Made by a program: the position numbers and the translations under genes. From NCBI RefSeq assembly GCF_947487915.1, contig NZ_CANKYH010000002.1, positions 124,001 to 188,000 of the forward strand: a stretch of 64,000 bases of DNA, in the 5' to 3' direction. This DNA comes from an uncultured Serinicoccus sp. (GTDB taxonomy: Bacteria > Actinomycetota > Actinomycetes > Actinomycetales > Dermatophilaceae). Below, piece after piece: positions 1 through 7,712 of this stretch (position 1 is its first letter; each line of letters opens with the position of its first letter). Below the pieces are notes generated by a model. That model was given only the letters and a program-made list of their open reading frames with translations. It did not search any database and was not told where the DNA came from.

Positions 1-210
1 CTCTTCGCCGGGCTGCGGGCCGAGAAGAAGCGGGTGGAACGCGGCGACCCGACGGTCACCCCGCAGGAGCAGATCGCGATCGTCGAGGAGGAGGACGAGC
101 GGCAGCGTCAGGAGGCGGCGCGGCAGCGCGAGGAGGCCGAGAACGGCGTCCCCGCGGCGCAGCAGGACGACGCCGAGGCCCAGAGCAAGCAGCCCACGAC
201 CGGGTCCTGA
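1..210 (+). CDS. C-terminal end of an unidentified protein (5' truncated by window)
   Basis: An open frame runs from the first base to a TGA at 208-210 and gives 69 residues. The tail is very charged: a Lys/Arg-rich stretch (LRAEKKRVERGD), then a Glu/Gln/Arg-rich probable helix, then a polar Gln/Thr end. There is no membrane segment or recognisable domain in the visible part. Such a tail is common on the cytoplasmic end of a transporter. A transporter would fit the catabolic island next door, but that is inference and the family cannot be named from this fragment. Confidence 0.7.
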   Translation, partial: LFAGLRAEKKRVERGDPTVTPQEQIAIVEEEDERQRQEAARQREEAENGVPAAQQDDAEAQSKQPTTGS

Positions 211-238
211 CCACGACCGGGTCCTGACCCACGACCGG
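195..238 (+). repeat. Short direct repeats at the gene end
   Basis: A 17-bp unit (CACGACCGGGTCCTGAC) occurs at 195-211 and again directly after at 212-228. Its first nine bases recur at 230-238, where the terminator hairpin begins. The first unit contains the stop codon of the upstream gene, so the repeat probably arose by local slippage at the gene end. Confidence 0.7.
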
Positions 239-279
239 AGCCCGTGACCACCCTGAGGTGGTCACGGGCTCCGGTCGTG
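230..279 (+). terminator. Perfect 23-bp hairpin, bidirectional terminator candidate
   Basis: Two perfectly complementary 23-base arms (230-252 and 257-279) enclose the loop CTGA. The hairpin lies 20 bases after the stop of the + strand gene and faces the 3' end of the aminotransferase gene on the other strand, so it could stop both transcripts. No T run follows, as is usual for high-G+C actinobacterial terminators. Confidence 0.75.
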
Positions 280-300
280 CCGACCCGACCTGTCGGTGCA

Positions 301-358
301 CGACTGCAGCGGACATGTCGCCCGCCAGGGCGACTCCACGACATACCCGGTGCAGTCG
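301..358. repeat. 58-bp structured palindromic repeat, copy A
   Basis: The outer 20-base ends pair at 17 of 20 positions (CGACTGCA...TGCAGTCG). An inner hairpin, GTCGCCC-GCCA-GGGCGAC, sits between them. A second copy of the same length at 16297-16354 is about 88% identical. Both lie between genes. There is no ORF inside. The design resembles small non-autonomous palindromic elements such as REP/MITE-like units, but I know of no family name for it. Confidence 0.65.
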
Positions 359-396
359 CGTCCTTCGAGTCGTTCCGGGCCGGGGGACGCAGGGCG

Positions 397-1647
397 TCAG
401 AGGGCCGAGGCGAGCGCCTTCTGCCAGAGGTCACCGGCCTCGTCCACCTGCTCCTCGGTGACGACCAGGGCGGGGATGAAGCGCACCACCTGCCCCCAGG
501 CGCCGCAGGTCAGCAGCAGCAGGCCGTGCTCGGCCGCGGCCTGCTGGGCCCGGGTCGCCGTGGCGCCGTCGGGCTCGCCGTCCGCGGTGCGGAACTCGGA
601 GCCGAGCATGAGGCCCAGGCCGCGCACGTCGGTGATCGCGGCATAGCCGTCGGCCGCGGAGCGCAGGCGCCCCCGCAGCTGCTCACCTCGCGCCGCGGCG
701 TTGCCGACGAGGTCCTCGCGCTTCATCACGTCCAGGGTCGCCAGCGCCGCGGCGCAGGCCACCGCGTTGGCGCCGTAGGTGCCGCCCTGGGAGCCGGGCC
801 AGGCCCGACCCATGAGCTCCTGGGACGCGGCGATCCCGGACAGCGGGAAGCCGGAGGCGATGCCCTTGGCGGTGATGAGCACGTCGGGGGAGACGCCGAA
901 GTGGTCGTGCCCCCAGAAGCGGCCGGTGCGGCCCCACCCGGTCTGCACCTCGTCGACGACGAGCAGGATGCCGTGCCGGTCGGCCCGCTCGCGCAGCCCG
1001 GCGAGGAACTCTGCCGAGGCGGGGACGTAGCCGCCCTCGCCCAGGACCGGCTCGACGAGGAAGGCCGCGGTGTCCTGGGGTGCGGTCACCGTCTGCAGCA
1101 GGTGGTCCAGCTCGCGCAGCGCGAAGTCGGTGGCCTGCTCCTGGCTCCAGCCGTAGTGCGTCGGGTTCGGGAACGGGGAGACCGCGACGCCCGGCATCAG
1201 CGGGGCGAAGCCGGAGCGGAACTTGGTGCCCGAGGTCGTCAGCGACGCGGCCGCCACGGTGCGCCCGTGGAACCCCCCGTGGAAGGCGACGATGTTGGGC
1301 CGGCCGGTCGCCTGCCGGGCGAGGCGCAGGGCGGCCTCGACCGCCTCGGAGCCGCTGTTGGCGAAGAACATCGAGTCCAGGCCCTCGGGGAGCACCTCGG
1401 ACATGCGCTCGACCAGGTCGAGCAGCGGACGGTGCATGACCGTGGTGTACTGCGCGTGGATGATCTTGGCGACCTGCTCCTGCGCGGCCGCCACCACGTC
1501 GGGGTGGGCGTGACCGGTGCTGGTCACGCCGATGCCGGCGGTGAAGTCCAGGTACCGGCGGTCCTGCTCGTCGAAGATCACGGCCCCCTCGCCGCGGTCG
1601 GCGATGACGGGAGTGGCTTGCTTGAGCATCGGGCTGAGGTGCGCCAC
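397..1647 (-). CDS. Class III PLP aminotransferase (diaminobutyrate or 4-aminobutyrate type)
   Basis: Fold-type I, class III aminotransferase of 416 residues. Visible motifs are the cofactor-binding SGSEAVEAALR region, DEVQTGWGRTG, and TAKGIASGFPLS with the Schiff-base lysine near residue 262. The family transfers a terminal (omega) amino group. Its members include GABA transaminase and the diaminobutyrate transaminase of ectoine breakdown (DoeD). The start is taken as GTG at 1647, behind a CAGGAG ribosome site; an upstream in-frame TTG lies inside an operator palindrome and is unlikely. It is transcribed divergently from an aldehyde dehydrogenase, the expected next step. The exact substrate cannot be read from sequence. 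In the context of this island, diaminobutyrate to aspartate semialdehyde is the favoured inference. Confidence 0.85.
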   Translation of the reverse strand: MAHLSPMLKQATPVIADRGEGAVIFDEQDRRYLDFTAGIGVTSTGHAHPDVVAAAQEQVAKIIHAQYTTVMHRPLLDLVERMSEVLPEGLDSMFFANSGSEAVEAALRLARQATGRPNIVAFHGGFHGRTVAAASLTTSGTKFRSGFAPLMPGVAVSPFPNPTHYGWSQEQATDFALRELDHLLQTVTAPQDTAAFLVEPVLGEGGYVPASAEFLAGLRERADRHGILLVVDEVQTGWGRTGRFWGHDHFGVSPDVLITAKGIASGFPLSGIAASQELMGRAWPGSQGGTYGANAVACAAALATLDVMKREDLVGNAAARGEQLRGRLRSAADGYAAITDVRGLGLMLGSEFRTADGEPDGATATRAQQAAAEHGLLLLTCGAWGQVVRFIPALVVTEEQVDEAGDLWQKALASAL

Positions 1648-1668
1648 GGTCGACTCCTGCGATTGATA

Positions 1669-1682
1669 GATTGTTGACAATC
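1669..1682. promoter_or_regulatory. GntR-type operator palindrome, copy 1
   Basis: GATTGT-TG-ACAATC is a perfect 6-bp inverted repeat with a 2-bp centre. It lies between the divergent aminotransferase and aldehyde dehydrogenase genes and matches copies at 4746 and 12148. The TTGT-NN-ACAA form is typical of GntR/FCD repressor sites, and such a regulator is encoded at 3217-3939. Ownership of the site by that regulator is inference. Confidence 0.75.
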
Positions 1683-1711
1683 CGAACGTACCGCATCACC
1701 AGGAGGCCGTC

Positions 1712-3229
1712 GTGAGCGCCGCAGGATCACCCGACCAGACGTCGCAGGACAGGCAGGACCACGACCCCGCCCTCGACCGCGTCCCGACCGACCTCTTCAT
1801 CGGGGGCCGGTGGGAACCGGCCACGTCGGGGGAACGCTTCGACGTGCTCGACCCCGCGACCGGCCACACCCTCGCGAGCGTCGCCGACGCCGGAGCCGAG
1901 GACGGTATGCGCGCGCTCGAGGCCGCCGCGCAGGCGCAGTCCGAGCTCGCCGCGAGCTCGCCCCGGCAGCGGGCGGACTGGCTGAACGCGGCCTACCAGG
2001 CGGTGATGGACCGCGCCGACGAGCTGGCCCTGGTCATGACCCTGGAGATGGGCAAGCCGCTGGCCGAGGCCAAGGGCGAGGTGACCTACGCCGCGGAGTT
2101 CCTGCGCCACTTCGCCGGGGAGGCGTTGCGCATCGAGGGGGGCTACCAGAGGTCCCCCGCGGGTGACGGACGCTTCCTGCTGCTCCGTCAGCCGGTCGGG
2201 CCCTCGCTGCTCATCACCCCGTGGAACTTCCCCATGGCGATGGGCACCCGCAAGATCGGGCCGGCCATCGCCGCCGGCTGCACCAGCGTCATCAAGCCGG
2301 CCCACCAGACGCCGCTGTCGATGCTGGCCCTGGTCGACATCCTCGCCGAGGTGGGGGTGCCCTCCGGTGCCGTCAACGTGGTCACCACCACCCGTGCCGG
2401 CGAGGTCATGGAGCCGATGATCCGCTCCGGGCTCGCCCGCAAGCTGTCCTTCACCGGCTCGACCAAGGTCGGCAAGGTCCTGCTCGAGCAGGCGGCCGAG
2501 CGGGTCCTGCGCACCTCGATGGAGCTGGGGGGCAACGCTCCCTTCATCGTCTTCGAGGACGCCGACCTCGACGACGCCGTCGCCGGGGCGATGGCCGCCA
2601 AGATGCGCAACATGGGTGAGGCGTGCACGGCCGCCAACCGGATCTACGTGCAGGAGTCGGTGGTGCAGGCCTTCGGGGAGCGGCTCGCGGAGGAGATGTC
2701 GCGGCGCACGATGGGCCCGGGCACCCAGGAGGGCGTCACCGTCGGCCCGCTCATCGACCAGGCCGCCCTGGACAAGGTGCGCGAGCTCGTGCAGGACGCG
2801 GTCGACCGCGGTGCCCAGGTGCTCACCGGTGGCGAGGCCCCGGACGGCGACGGCTGGTTCTACCCGCCCACGGTGCTGACCGACGTCTCCCCGCAGGCCC
2901 GGATGGGCAGCGAGGAGATCTTCGGTCCGGTCGCCCCGCTCACCCCGTTCACGACCGAGGAGGAGGTCGTGGGGCTGGCCAACGACACGCCGTTCGGGCT
3001 GGTGTCCTACGTCTACACGCGGGACCTGGACCGGGCGCTGCGGATGGCCGAGGCGCTGGAGGCCGGCATGGTCGGTCTCAACCAGGGCGTGGTGTCCAAC
3101 CCCGCCGCGCCCTTCGGGGGCATCAAGGAGTCCGGGCTGGGCCGCGAGGGCGGCGCCGTGGGGATCGAGGAGTTCCTCGAGCTGAAGTACGTCGGGATCG
3201 CCGGGCCGCGGTCCGCTCAGGAGGGCTGA
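1712..3229 (+). CDS. NAD(P)-dependent aldehyde dehydrogenase (semialdehyde type)
   Basis: Aldehyde dehydrogenase of 505 residues. It shows the Asn motif in PWNFPMAMGTRKIG, the nucleotide loop FTGSTKVGK, the catalytic Glu in MELGGNAPF and the catalytic Cys in GEACTAANR. The closest family look is succinate-semialdehyde dehydrogenase (GabD); DoeC/Ssd of ectoine breakdown belongs to the same family. The GTG start has an AGGAGG site five bases upstream. It is divergent from the class III aminotransferase, and together they would turn an omega-amino acid into its semialdehyde and then the acid. Its last 13 bases overlap the 3' end of the opposing gntR gene. Confidence 0.88.
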   Translation: MSAAGSPDQTSQDRQDHDPALDRVPTDLFIGGRWEPATSGERFDVLDPATGHTLASVADAGAEDGMRALEAAAQAQSELAASSPRQRADWLNAAYQAVMDRADELALVMTLEMGKPLAEAKGEVTYAAEFLRHFAGEALRIEGGYQRSPAGDGRFLLLRQPVGPSLLITPWNFPMAMGTRKIGPAIAAGCTSVIKPAHQTPLSMLALVDILAEVGVPSGAVNVVTTTRAGEVMEPMIRSGLARKLSFTGSTKVGKVLLEQAAERVLRTSMELGGNAPFIVFEDADLDDAVAGAMAAKMRNMGEACTAANRIYVQESVVQAFGERLAEEMSRRTMGPGTQEGVTVGPLIDQAALDKVRELVQDAVDRGAQVLTGGEAPDGDGWFYPPTVLTDVSPQARMGSEEIFGPVAPLTPFTTEEEVVGLANDTPFGLVSYVYTRDLDRALRMAEALEAGMVGLNQGVVSNPAAPFGGIKESGLGREGGAVGIEEFLELKYVGIAGPRSAQEG

Positions 3230-3939
3230 GCCCCGGCCACCTCGGGGCCGAGGCTGCCCCGGGGTGAGCCGGTGAGCCGGTGCATGGCGTCCCGCATGTG
3301 CCGGACGAGGAGGGCGTCGGTGCGGCGCGCCCCGCCCCGGGCGAAGGACCGGGCGATCTCCCGGTGCTCACCGACGCGCTCCTCGTCGACCGCGTAGGTC
3401 GGCTCCAGCAGGTGGATGCACATCCGCGTCTCGGTGAGCAGAGTGGCGTGGAAGCGGGACAGCTGCGGGCTCCGTGCCCGGTCGACCAGCACCTGGTGGA
3501 AGCGGATGTCGACCGTGCTCACCTGGCGCACGTCACCGGTGGCCGCGGCGGCGGCCATGTCGTCCACGACGGCGAGCAGGGCCTGGCTCGCCTGATGCGG
3601 GTCGGTCTCGTGGATCCGGTCGCCCGCGGCCCGCTCGACCGCGGCGCGGGCGAGGTAGAGGTCGCGGACCCGGTCGTCGGTCATCTCGACGACGAACAGG
3701 CCGCGGTTGCGGTGGGCCACCAGCAGGCCCTCCTGGGAGAGCCGTTGCAGCCCCTCGCGCAGGGGGCCGCGGCTCACGCCGAGGCGCGCGGCGTACTCCA
3801 CCTCACCGAGCTGGCTGCCGGGGGCGATCTCGCCGCTGGCGATGGCCTCGCGGACCCGCGCCGCGACGATGCTCGGCGTCGACTCCCGCGGCACCGGGCG
3901 CAGTGCCGGGGCGCCGAGGTCGGTCCGGGGGTCGCTCAC
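3217..3939 (-). CDS. GntR family transcriptional regulator, FCD subfamily
   Basis: A 240-residue regulator. An N-terminal winged helix-turn-helix (residues about 20-85, including LGVSRGPLREGLQRLSQEG) is followed by an all-helical FCD ligand domain with conserved Asp/His metal positions (DIRFHQ, EHREI). It starts at GTG 3939, overlapping the stop of the upstream EutA-like gene in a GTGA junction, so the two are translationally coupled. FCD regulators usually repress local catabolic genes and release DNA on binding a carboxylic acid. The three matching palindromes nearby are its likely targets. This differs from proteobacterial ectoine clusters, which use the MocR-type regulator EnuR. Confidence 0.85.
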   Translation of the reverse strand: MSDPRTDLGAPALRPVPRESTPSIVAARVREAIASGEIAPGSQLGEVEYAARLGVSRGPLREGLQRLSQEGLLVAHRNRGLFVVEMTDDRVRDLYLARAAVERAAGDRIHETDPHQASQALLAVVDDMAAAAATGDVRQVSTVDIRFHQVLVDRARSPQLSRFHATLLTETRMCIHLLEPTYAVDEERVGEHREIARSFARGGARRTDALLVRHMRDAMHRLTGSPRGSLGPEVAGAQPS

Positions 3940-4697
3940 CTCGCTGCCCCGTCCTGCGGTCCGGGGCGACGGGGCTCGGCGAACAGCCGTCCCAGCCCCG
4001 GCACCGCCGGCACCTCGCCCAGCAGCGCCAGACCGTCGTGCAGGCTCACCTGGTTGGCGGTGAGCACGACGGTCCCGAGGTGGGCCTCCAGGGCCTCCAG
4101 CCACGGCAGGGTGTGCAGGGCGGTGTCCGGGACCAGCACGGCCTGCGCCCCCGTGCGGTCGACGCCGTCGGCGAGGGCGAGCACCTGCTCGCGGCCCAGG
4201 GTGCCGACCTCGGCGGCGGTGAGGATGTCGTGGCTGCCCAGGGAGGTCACCTCGACGCCGGCGCGGGCCAGGAAGGTCACGAAGGCCGAGGCGACGTCGT
4301 GCGGGTAGGACGCCGCGACCGCGACCCGCGTCAGGCCCAACCGGTGCGCGGCCCGGACGAAGGCGAGCGACGTCGAGGTCGTCGGCAGCCCGGTGCGGGC
4401 GGCGAGCCCGGCCACCTGGTCGTGCGCCCCCTCCCAGCCGAAGACGAAGCTGCCCGACGTGCACGCCCACACCAGCGCGTCGCAGGGGGTGTGGCGCGTC
4501 AGCCGGTCGGCGCCCTCGGCCAGCCGTGCCGCGCCGCCCAGGTCGAGCAGCGCGTCGACGCGGTGCGCGTCCTCCCCGACGCTGGTGTGCGCGACCGGCA
4601 GGCGGACGACACACCCGGCCCCTCGCAGGACCCCTTCCACCCAGGGGTAGTCGTCCTCCGCGCTGTGCCCGGGGTAGAGGATCCCGATCGTGCTCAC
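3936..4697 (-). CDS. Asp/Glu racemase-superfamily protein, EutA/maleate isomerase-like (one catalytic Cys)
   Basis: A 253-residue member of the Asp/Glu/hydantoin racemase superfamily that includes maleate isomerase, arylmalonate decarboxylase and EutA. The first catalytic Cys is present in ACTSGSFVFG. At the second-half position, where the paralogue at 11349 has VSCTNLRT, this protein reads VPDTALHT, so the second Cys is replaced. That suggests a single-Cys mechanism or a changed reaction, as in arylmalonate decarboxylase. The start is taken as GTG 4697 behind an AGGGG site; an upstream TTG falls inside the operator. It heads an operon with gntR. Confidence 0.75.
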   Translation of the reverse strand: MSTIGILYPGHSAEDDYPWVEGVLRGAGCVVRLPVAHTSVGEDAHRVDALLDLGGAARLAEGADRLTRHTPCDALVWACTSGSFVFGWEGAHDQVAGLAARTGLPTTSTSLAFVRAAHRLGLTRVAVAASYPHDVASAFVTFLARAGVEVTSLGSHDILTAAEVGTLGREQVLALADGVDRTGAQAVLVPDTALHTLPWLEALEAHLGTVVLTANQVSLHDGLALLGEVPAVPGLGRLFAEPRRPGPQDGAAR

Positions 4698-4745
4698 GCT
4701 CACCCCTGTCGACGGCGGCCGTCGTCCTCGGCCGGCTGGTGCGTA

Positions 4746-4759
4746 GATTGTAGACAATC
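4746..4759. promoter_or_regulatory. GntR-type operator palindrome, copy 2
   Basis: GATTGT-AG-ACAATC lies between the divergent EutA-like/gntR operon and the FAD/iron-sulfur oxidoreductase gene. Read on the minus strand it contains TACAAT, a good -10 box for the eutA-gntR operon, so binding would also give autoregulation. Confidence 0.75.
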
Positions 4760-4775
4760 ATCGTCAGGAGGACAG

Positions 4776-7670
4776 ATGGAGTATGACGTCGCCCGGCTCG
4801 CCCGGACCCTCGAGGCCCAGGTGCGGGGGTCGGTCGGGGCGGACGCGCTCTCGCGGGCGCTCTACGCCACCGACGCGTCGAACTACCGCGTGGTGCCCGA
4901 CGTCGTCGTCGTGCCGCGGGACGAGCAGGACCTCCTCACGGCCCTGACGCTGGCCCGGGAGGCGGGGGCGCCGGTCGCCCTGCGCGGGGGCGGCACCTCG
5001 ATGGCCGGCAACGCGCTCGGCGGCGTGGTCGTCGACGTCTCGCGCCACCTGAACCGCGTGCTCGACATCGACCCGGGAGCCCGGACGGCGACCGTCCAGC
5101 CCGGGGTCGTGCTCGGCCACCTCGTCGCGGCGACGAAGCGGCACGGCCTGACCTTCGGCGCCGACCCGTCGTCGGCGAGCCGGTGCACCCTCGGCGGGAT
5201 GATCGCCAACAACGCCTGCGGCGCCCACTCGGTCGCGTGGGGCACCACGGCCGACAACGTGCGCAGCCTGCGGGTGCTCACCGCGGCGGGGGAGCAGGCC
5301 CGCGTGGACTCCCTCGGCCCGGGCGGGTCCGGGCCGAGGGAGTCCACCCCGCCCGACCCGGCCCTGGCCGGTGTGCACGCCGAGCTCGGCCGCATCGGGC
5401 AGGAGAACGCGACGCTCATCGGCCGCCGCTTCGGGACCTTCTCCCGGCAGATCTCGGGGTATGCCCTCCAGCACCTGCACCCCGACCACGGCGTCGACCT
5501 GGCGCGGCTCCTGTGCGGCAGCGAGGGCACCCTGGCCACCACGCTGGAGGCGACCGTCGCGCTCGCCGAGCCGCCGCCGGCGGTGGTCCTGCTCACGCTG
5601 GGCTTCCCGGACGCGGTGTCGGCCGCGCGCAGCGTTCCCACCGTGCTGCCGCACGGTCCGCTGACGATGGAGTCGATCAACGCCACGCTCGTCGAGCGGC
5701 TGCCGGACGACACCCGCCGCGCCGCCCAGCGCGCCGGCCTGCCGGAGGGGCGCATGTGGCTGCTCGTCGAGATCGGCGGCGCGGACGAGACCGAGGCGCG
5801 CTCCCGGGCGGGGGACGTGGCGGAGGCGGTGCGCGACGGCATACCCGGCAGCACGGCGGCCGTCGTCACCGACCCCGGCGCGCAGGCGGTGCTGTGGCGC
5901 TGCCGGCGCGACGGCACCGGGCTGGCGACGCGGCGCGCCGACGGCGCCGAGGCGTGGGCGGGCTGGGAGGACGCCGCCGTCCCGCCGCAGCGGCTGGGCG
6001 ACTACCTCACCTCGCTGGACGAGCTCATGGCGCGCTACGGCTACTCGGGGGCGTCCTACGGACACTTCGGCGAGGGCTGCATGCACCTGCGCATCGACTT
6101 CGACCTGGTCACGGATGCCGGGGTGCGGGACTACCGCGGCTTCGTCGAGCAGGCGACCGACCTGGTCGTCTCCCTGGGCGGGTCGGTCTCGGGCGAGCAC
6201 GGCGACGGGCGGGCGCGCGGCGGCCTGCTGGAGCGGATGTACGGCGCGGATGCGACCGCGCTGTTCGCGCAGGTCAAGCGGGTCTGGGACCCGCAGGGCC
6301 GGCTCAACCCCGGCGTCATCGTGGACCCGCCCCCGGTCGACGCGTCGCTGCGCCAGCACGGCCACGCCCAGGGCTTCCCGCAGCGCACCACCCTGGCCTT
6401 CACGGCCGACGGCGGGAGCTTCGCCCAGGCGCAGCGACGGTGCGTCGGGGTGGGCAAGTGCGTGCAGACCTCCGGTGGGGTGATGTGCCCGAGCTACCAG
6501 GTGACCCGGGAGGAGAAGGACTCCACCCGGGGCCGGGCGCGCGTGCTCTTCGAGATGATGGAGGGCGACGTCATCACCGACGGGTGGCGGGCCCAGGAGG
6601 TCCACGACGCACTCGACCTGTGCCTGTCCTGCAAGGGGTGCGTGGGCGACTGCCCGGTCAACGTCGACATGGCGACCTACAAGGCCGAGTTCACCCACCA
6701 GTTCTACCGTGGGCGGCCCTGGGCGCGGCCGCGCTCGCACTGGTCGATGGGGTGGCTGCCGGCGCTCGCCCGTGGTGCGGCGCTCGCCCCCCGGGCGACG
6801 AACGCGCTGACCGGCTCGCGCCTGGCCGGTCTGGTGCGGCGCGCCGGGGGCGTCGCCGCCGACCGGGAGCTGCCGACCTTCGCCGCCCGGAGCTTCACGT
6901 CCTGGTTCGCCAGGGAGCACACGCCGGCGCGGGGGGAGGGACGGACCCCGGTCCTGCTCTGGCCGGACACCTTCACCACCTACCTCGCGCCCGAGGTGGG
7001 CCGGGCGGCGGTGGCCGTGCTCGAGGACGCCGGGATGGAGGTGCACCTGCCGCGCGGGCCGGTGTGCTGCGGCCTCACCTGGGTCTCGACCGGCCAGCTC
7101 GGGGTGGCCCAGCGGGTCCTGCGGAGGTCCCTGGCGACTATCGGCCCGGCCCTGCGGGCAGGGGCGGTGGTCGTCGTGCTCGAGCCCAGCTGCACCGCGC
7201 TCTTCCGGCACGAGGCGGTGGACCTGCTGCCCGACGACGAGCTGGCGAGGCTCGCGAGGGGCCAGGTGCGCACGCTGGCCGAGACCCTCGCCGAGGTGGC
7301 CCCCGGGTGGGAGCCGCCGCAGGTCGGCGGGGAGGCCCTCGTCCAGGTCCACTGCCACCAGCACGCGGTCCTGGGCTTCGACGCCGACCGGGCGCTCATG
7401 GAGCGGGCCGGGGTCCGGGCGCGGGTGCCCGACTCGGGGTGCTGCGGGCTCGCCGGCAACTTCGGCTTCGAGGACGGGCACGCGGACCTCTCGCGGCAGA
7501 TCGGGGAGCGGGTGCTGGCCCCCGAGGTCCGTGCGGCGGACGCCTCCACCGAGGTCCTCGCCGACGGCTTCTCCTGCCGCACCCAGATCGCCGACCTCAC
7601 CCCCCGCCGCGGCCGCCACCTGGCCGAGCTGCTGGCCGACGGCATACCCCCCGCTGCGGACGCTCGGTAG
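4776..7670 (+). CDS. FAD-linked oxidase fused to a 4Fe-4S/CCG iron-sulfur subunit (D-2-hydroxyacid dehydrogenase-like)
   Basis: A 964-residue fusion. Residues about 40-215 form a PCMH-type FAD domain (RGGGTSMAGNALGG, GGMIANNACGAHS). The FAD-oxidase C-terminal domain follows (SYGHFGEGCMHLRIDFD, GSVSGEHGDGRARGG). Two ferredoxin-type cysteine groups start near residues 555 and 615 (CLSCKGCVGDCPVN). Two CCG heterodisulfide-reductase-like modules lie near 763 and 888. This layout is that of one-chain D-lactate or D-2-hydroxyglutarate dehydrogenases that pass electrons to the membrane. The ATG is 5 bases after a CAGGAGGA site. A 44-bp palindrome is embedded in frame in the FAD domain. The physiological hydroxyacid is unknown. 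Confidence 0.85.
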   Translation: MEYDVARLARTLEAQVRGSVGADALSRALYATDASNYRVVPDVVVVPRDEQDLLTALTLAREAGAPVALRGGGTSMAGNALGGVVVDVSRHLNRVLDIDPGARTATVQPGVVLGHLVAATKRHGLTFGADPSSASRCTLGGMIANNACGAHSVAWGTTADNVRSLRVLTAAGEQARVDSLGPGGSGPRESTPPDPALAGVHAELGRIGQENATLIGRRFGTFSRQISGYALQHLHPDHGVDLARLLCGSEGTLATTLEATVALAEPPPAVVLLTLGFPDAVSAARSVPTVLPHGPLTMESINATLVERLPDDTRRAAQRAGLPEGRMWLLVEIGGADETEARSRAGDVAEAVRDGIPGSTAAVVTDPGAQAVLWRCRRDGTGLATRRADGAEAWAGWEDAAVPPQRLGDYLTSLDELMARYGYSGASYGHFGEGCMHLRIDFDLVTDAGVRDYRGFVEQATDLVVSLGGSVSGEHGDGRARGGLLERMYGADATALFAQVKRVWDPQGRLNPGVIVDPPPVDASLRQHGHAQGFPQRTTLAFTADGGSFAQAQRRCVGVGKCVQTSGGVMCPSYQVTREEKDSTRGRARVLFEMMEGDVITDGWRAQEVHDALDLCLSCKGCVGDCPVNVDMATYKAEFTHQFYRGRPWARPRSHWSMGWLPALARGAALAPRATNALTGSRLAGLVRRAGGVAADRELPTFAARSFTSWFAREHTPARGEGRTPVLLWPDTFTTYLAPEVGRAAVAVLEDAGMEVHLPRGPVCCGLTWVSTGQLGVAQRVLRRSLATIGPALRAGAVVVVLEPSCTALFRHEAVDLLPDDELARLARGQVRTLAETLAEVAPGWEPPQVGGEALVQVHCHQHAVLGFDADRALMERAGVRARVPDSGCCGLAGNFGFEDGHADLSRQIGERVLAPEVRAADASTEVLADGFSCRTQIADLTPRRGRHLAELLADGIPPAADAR
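5304..5347. repeat. 44-bp perfect palindromic element inside a coding sequence
   Basis: Two perfect 19-base arms (5304-5322 and 5329-5347; arm begins GTGGACTCCCTCGG) flank a 6-base loop. The element lies in frame inside the FAD domain of the oxidoreductase and encodes a Gly/Pro/Ser-rich segment (VDSLGPGGSGPRESTP) in a place where relatives would have a plain loop. It looks like a small palindromic element tolerated within a protein. Confidence 0.7.
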
Positions 7671-7674
7671 AAGC

Positions 7675-7712
7675 CGTACCGGACGCGCCGTGCCCACGGC
7701 GCGTCCGGTACG
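7675..7712. terminator. 18-bp perfect hairpin between convergent genes
   Basis: Arms of 18 bases (7675-7692 and 7695-7712, containing CCGGACGCGCCGTG) pair perfectly around CC. The hairpin separates the convergent FAD oxidoreductase and M20 genes, with the M20 stop directly beside it. A bidirectional terminator without a T run is likely. Confidence 0.75.

Noticed and set aside
1648..1680. TTG start giving the aminotransferase an extra 11 residues (and a similar TTG for the gene at 3936)
   Set aside because: The TTG lies within the operator palindrome; GTG codons with ribosome sites follow. The look-alike N termini come from the repeated operator.
3474..4775. An open frame continuous with the oxidoreductase gene extends about 430 codons upstream
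   Set aside because: That part is antisense to gntR and the EutA-like gene, is Arg/Pro-rich in the manner of shadow frames, and a clear ribosome site and ATG lie at 4766-4778.
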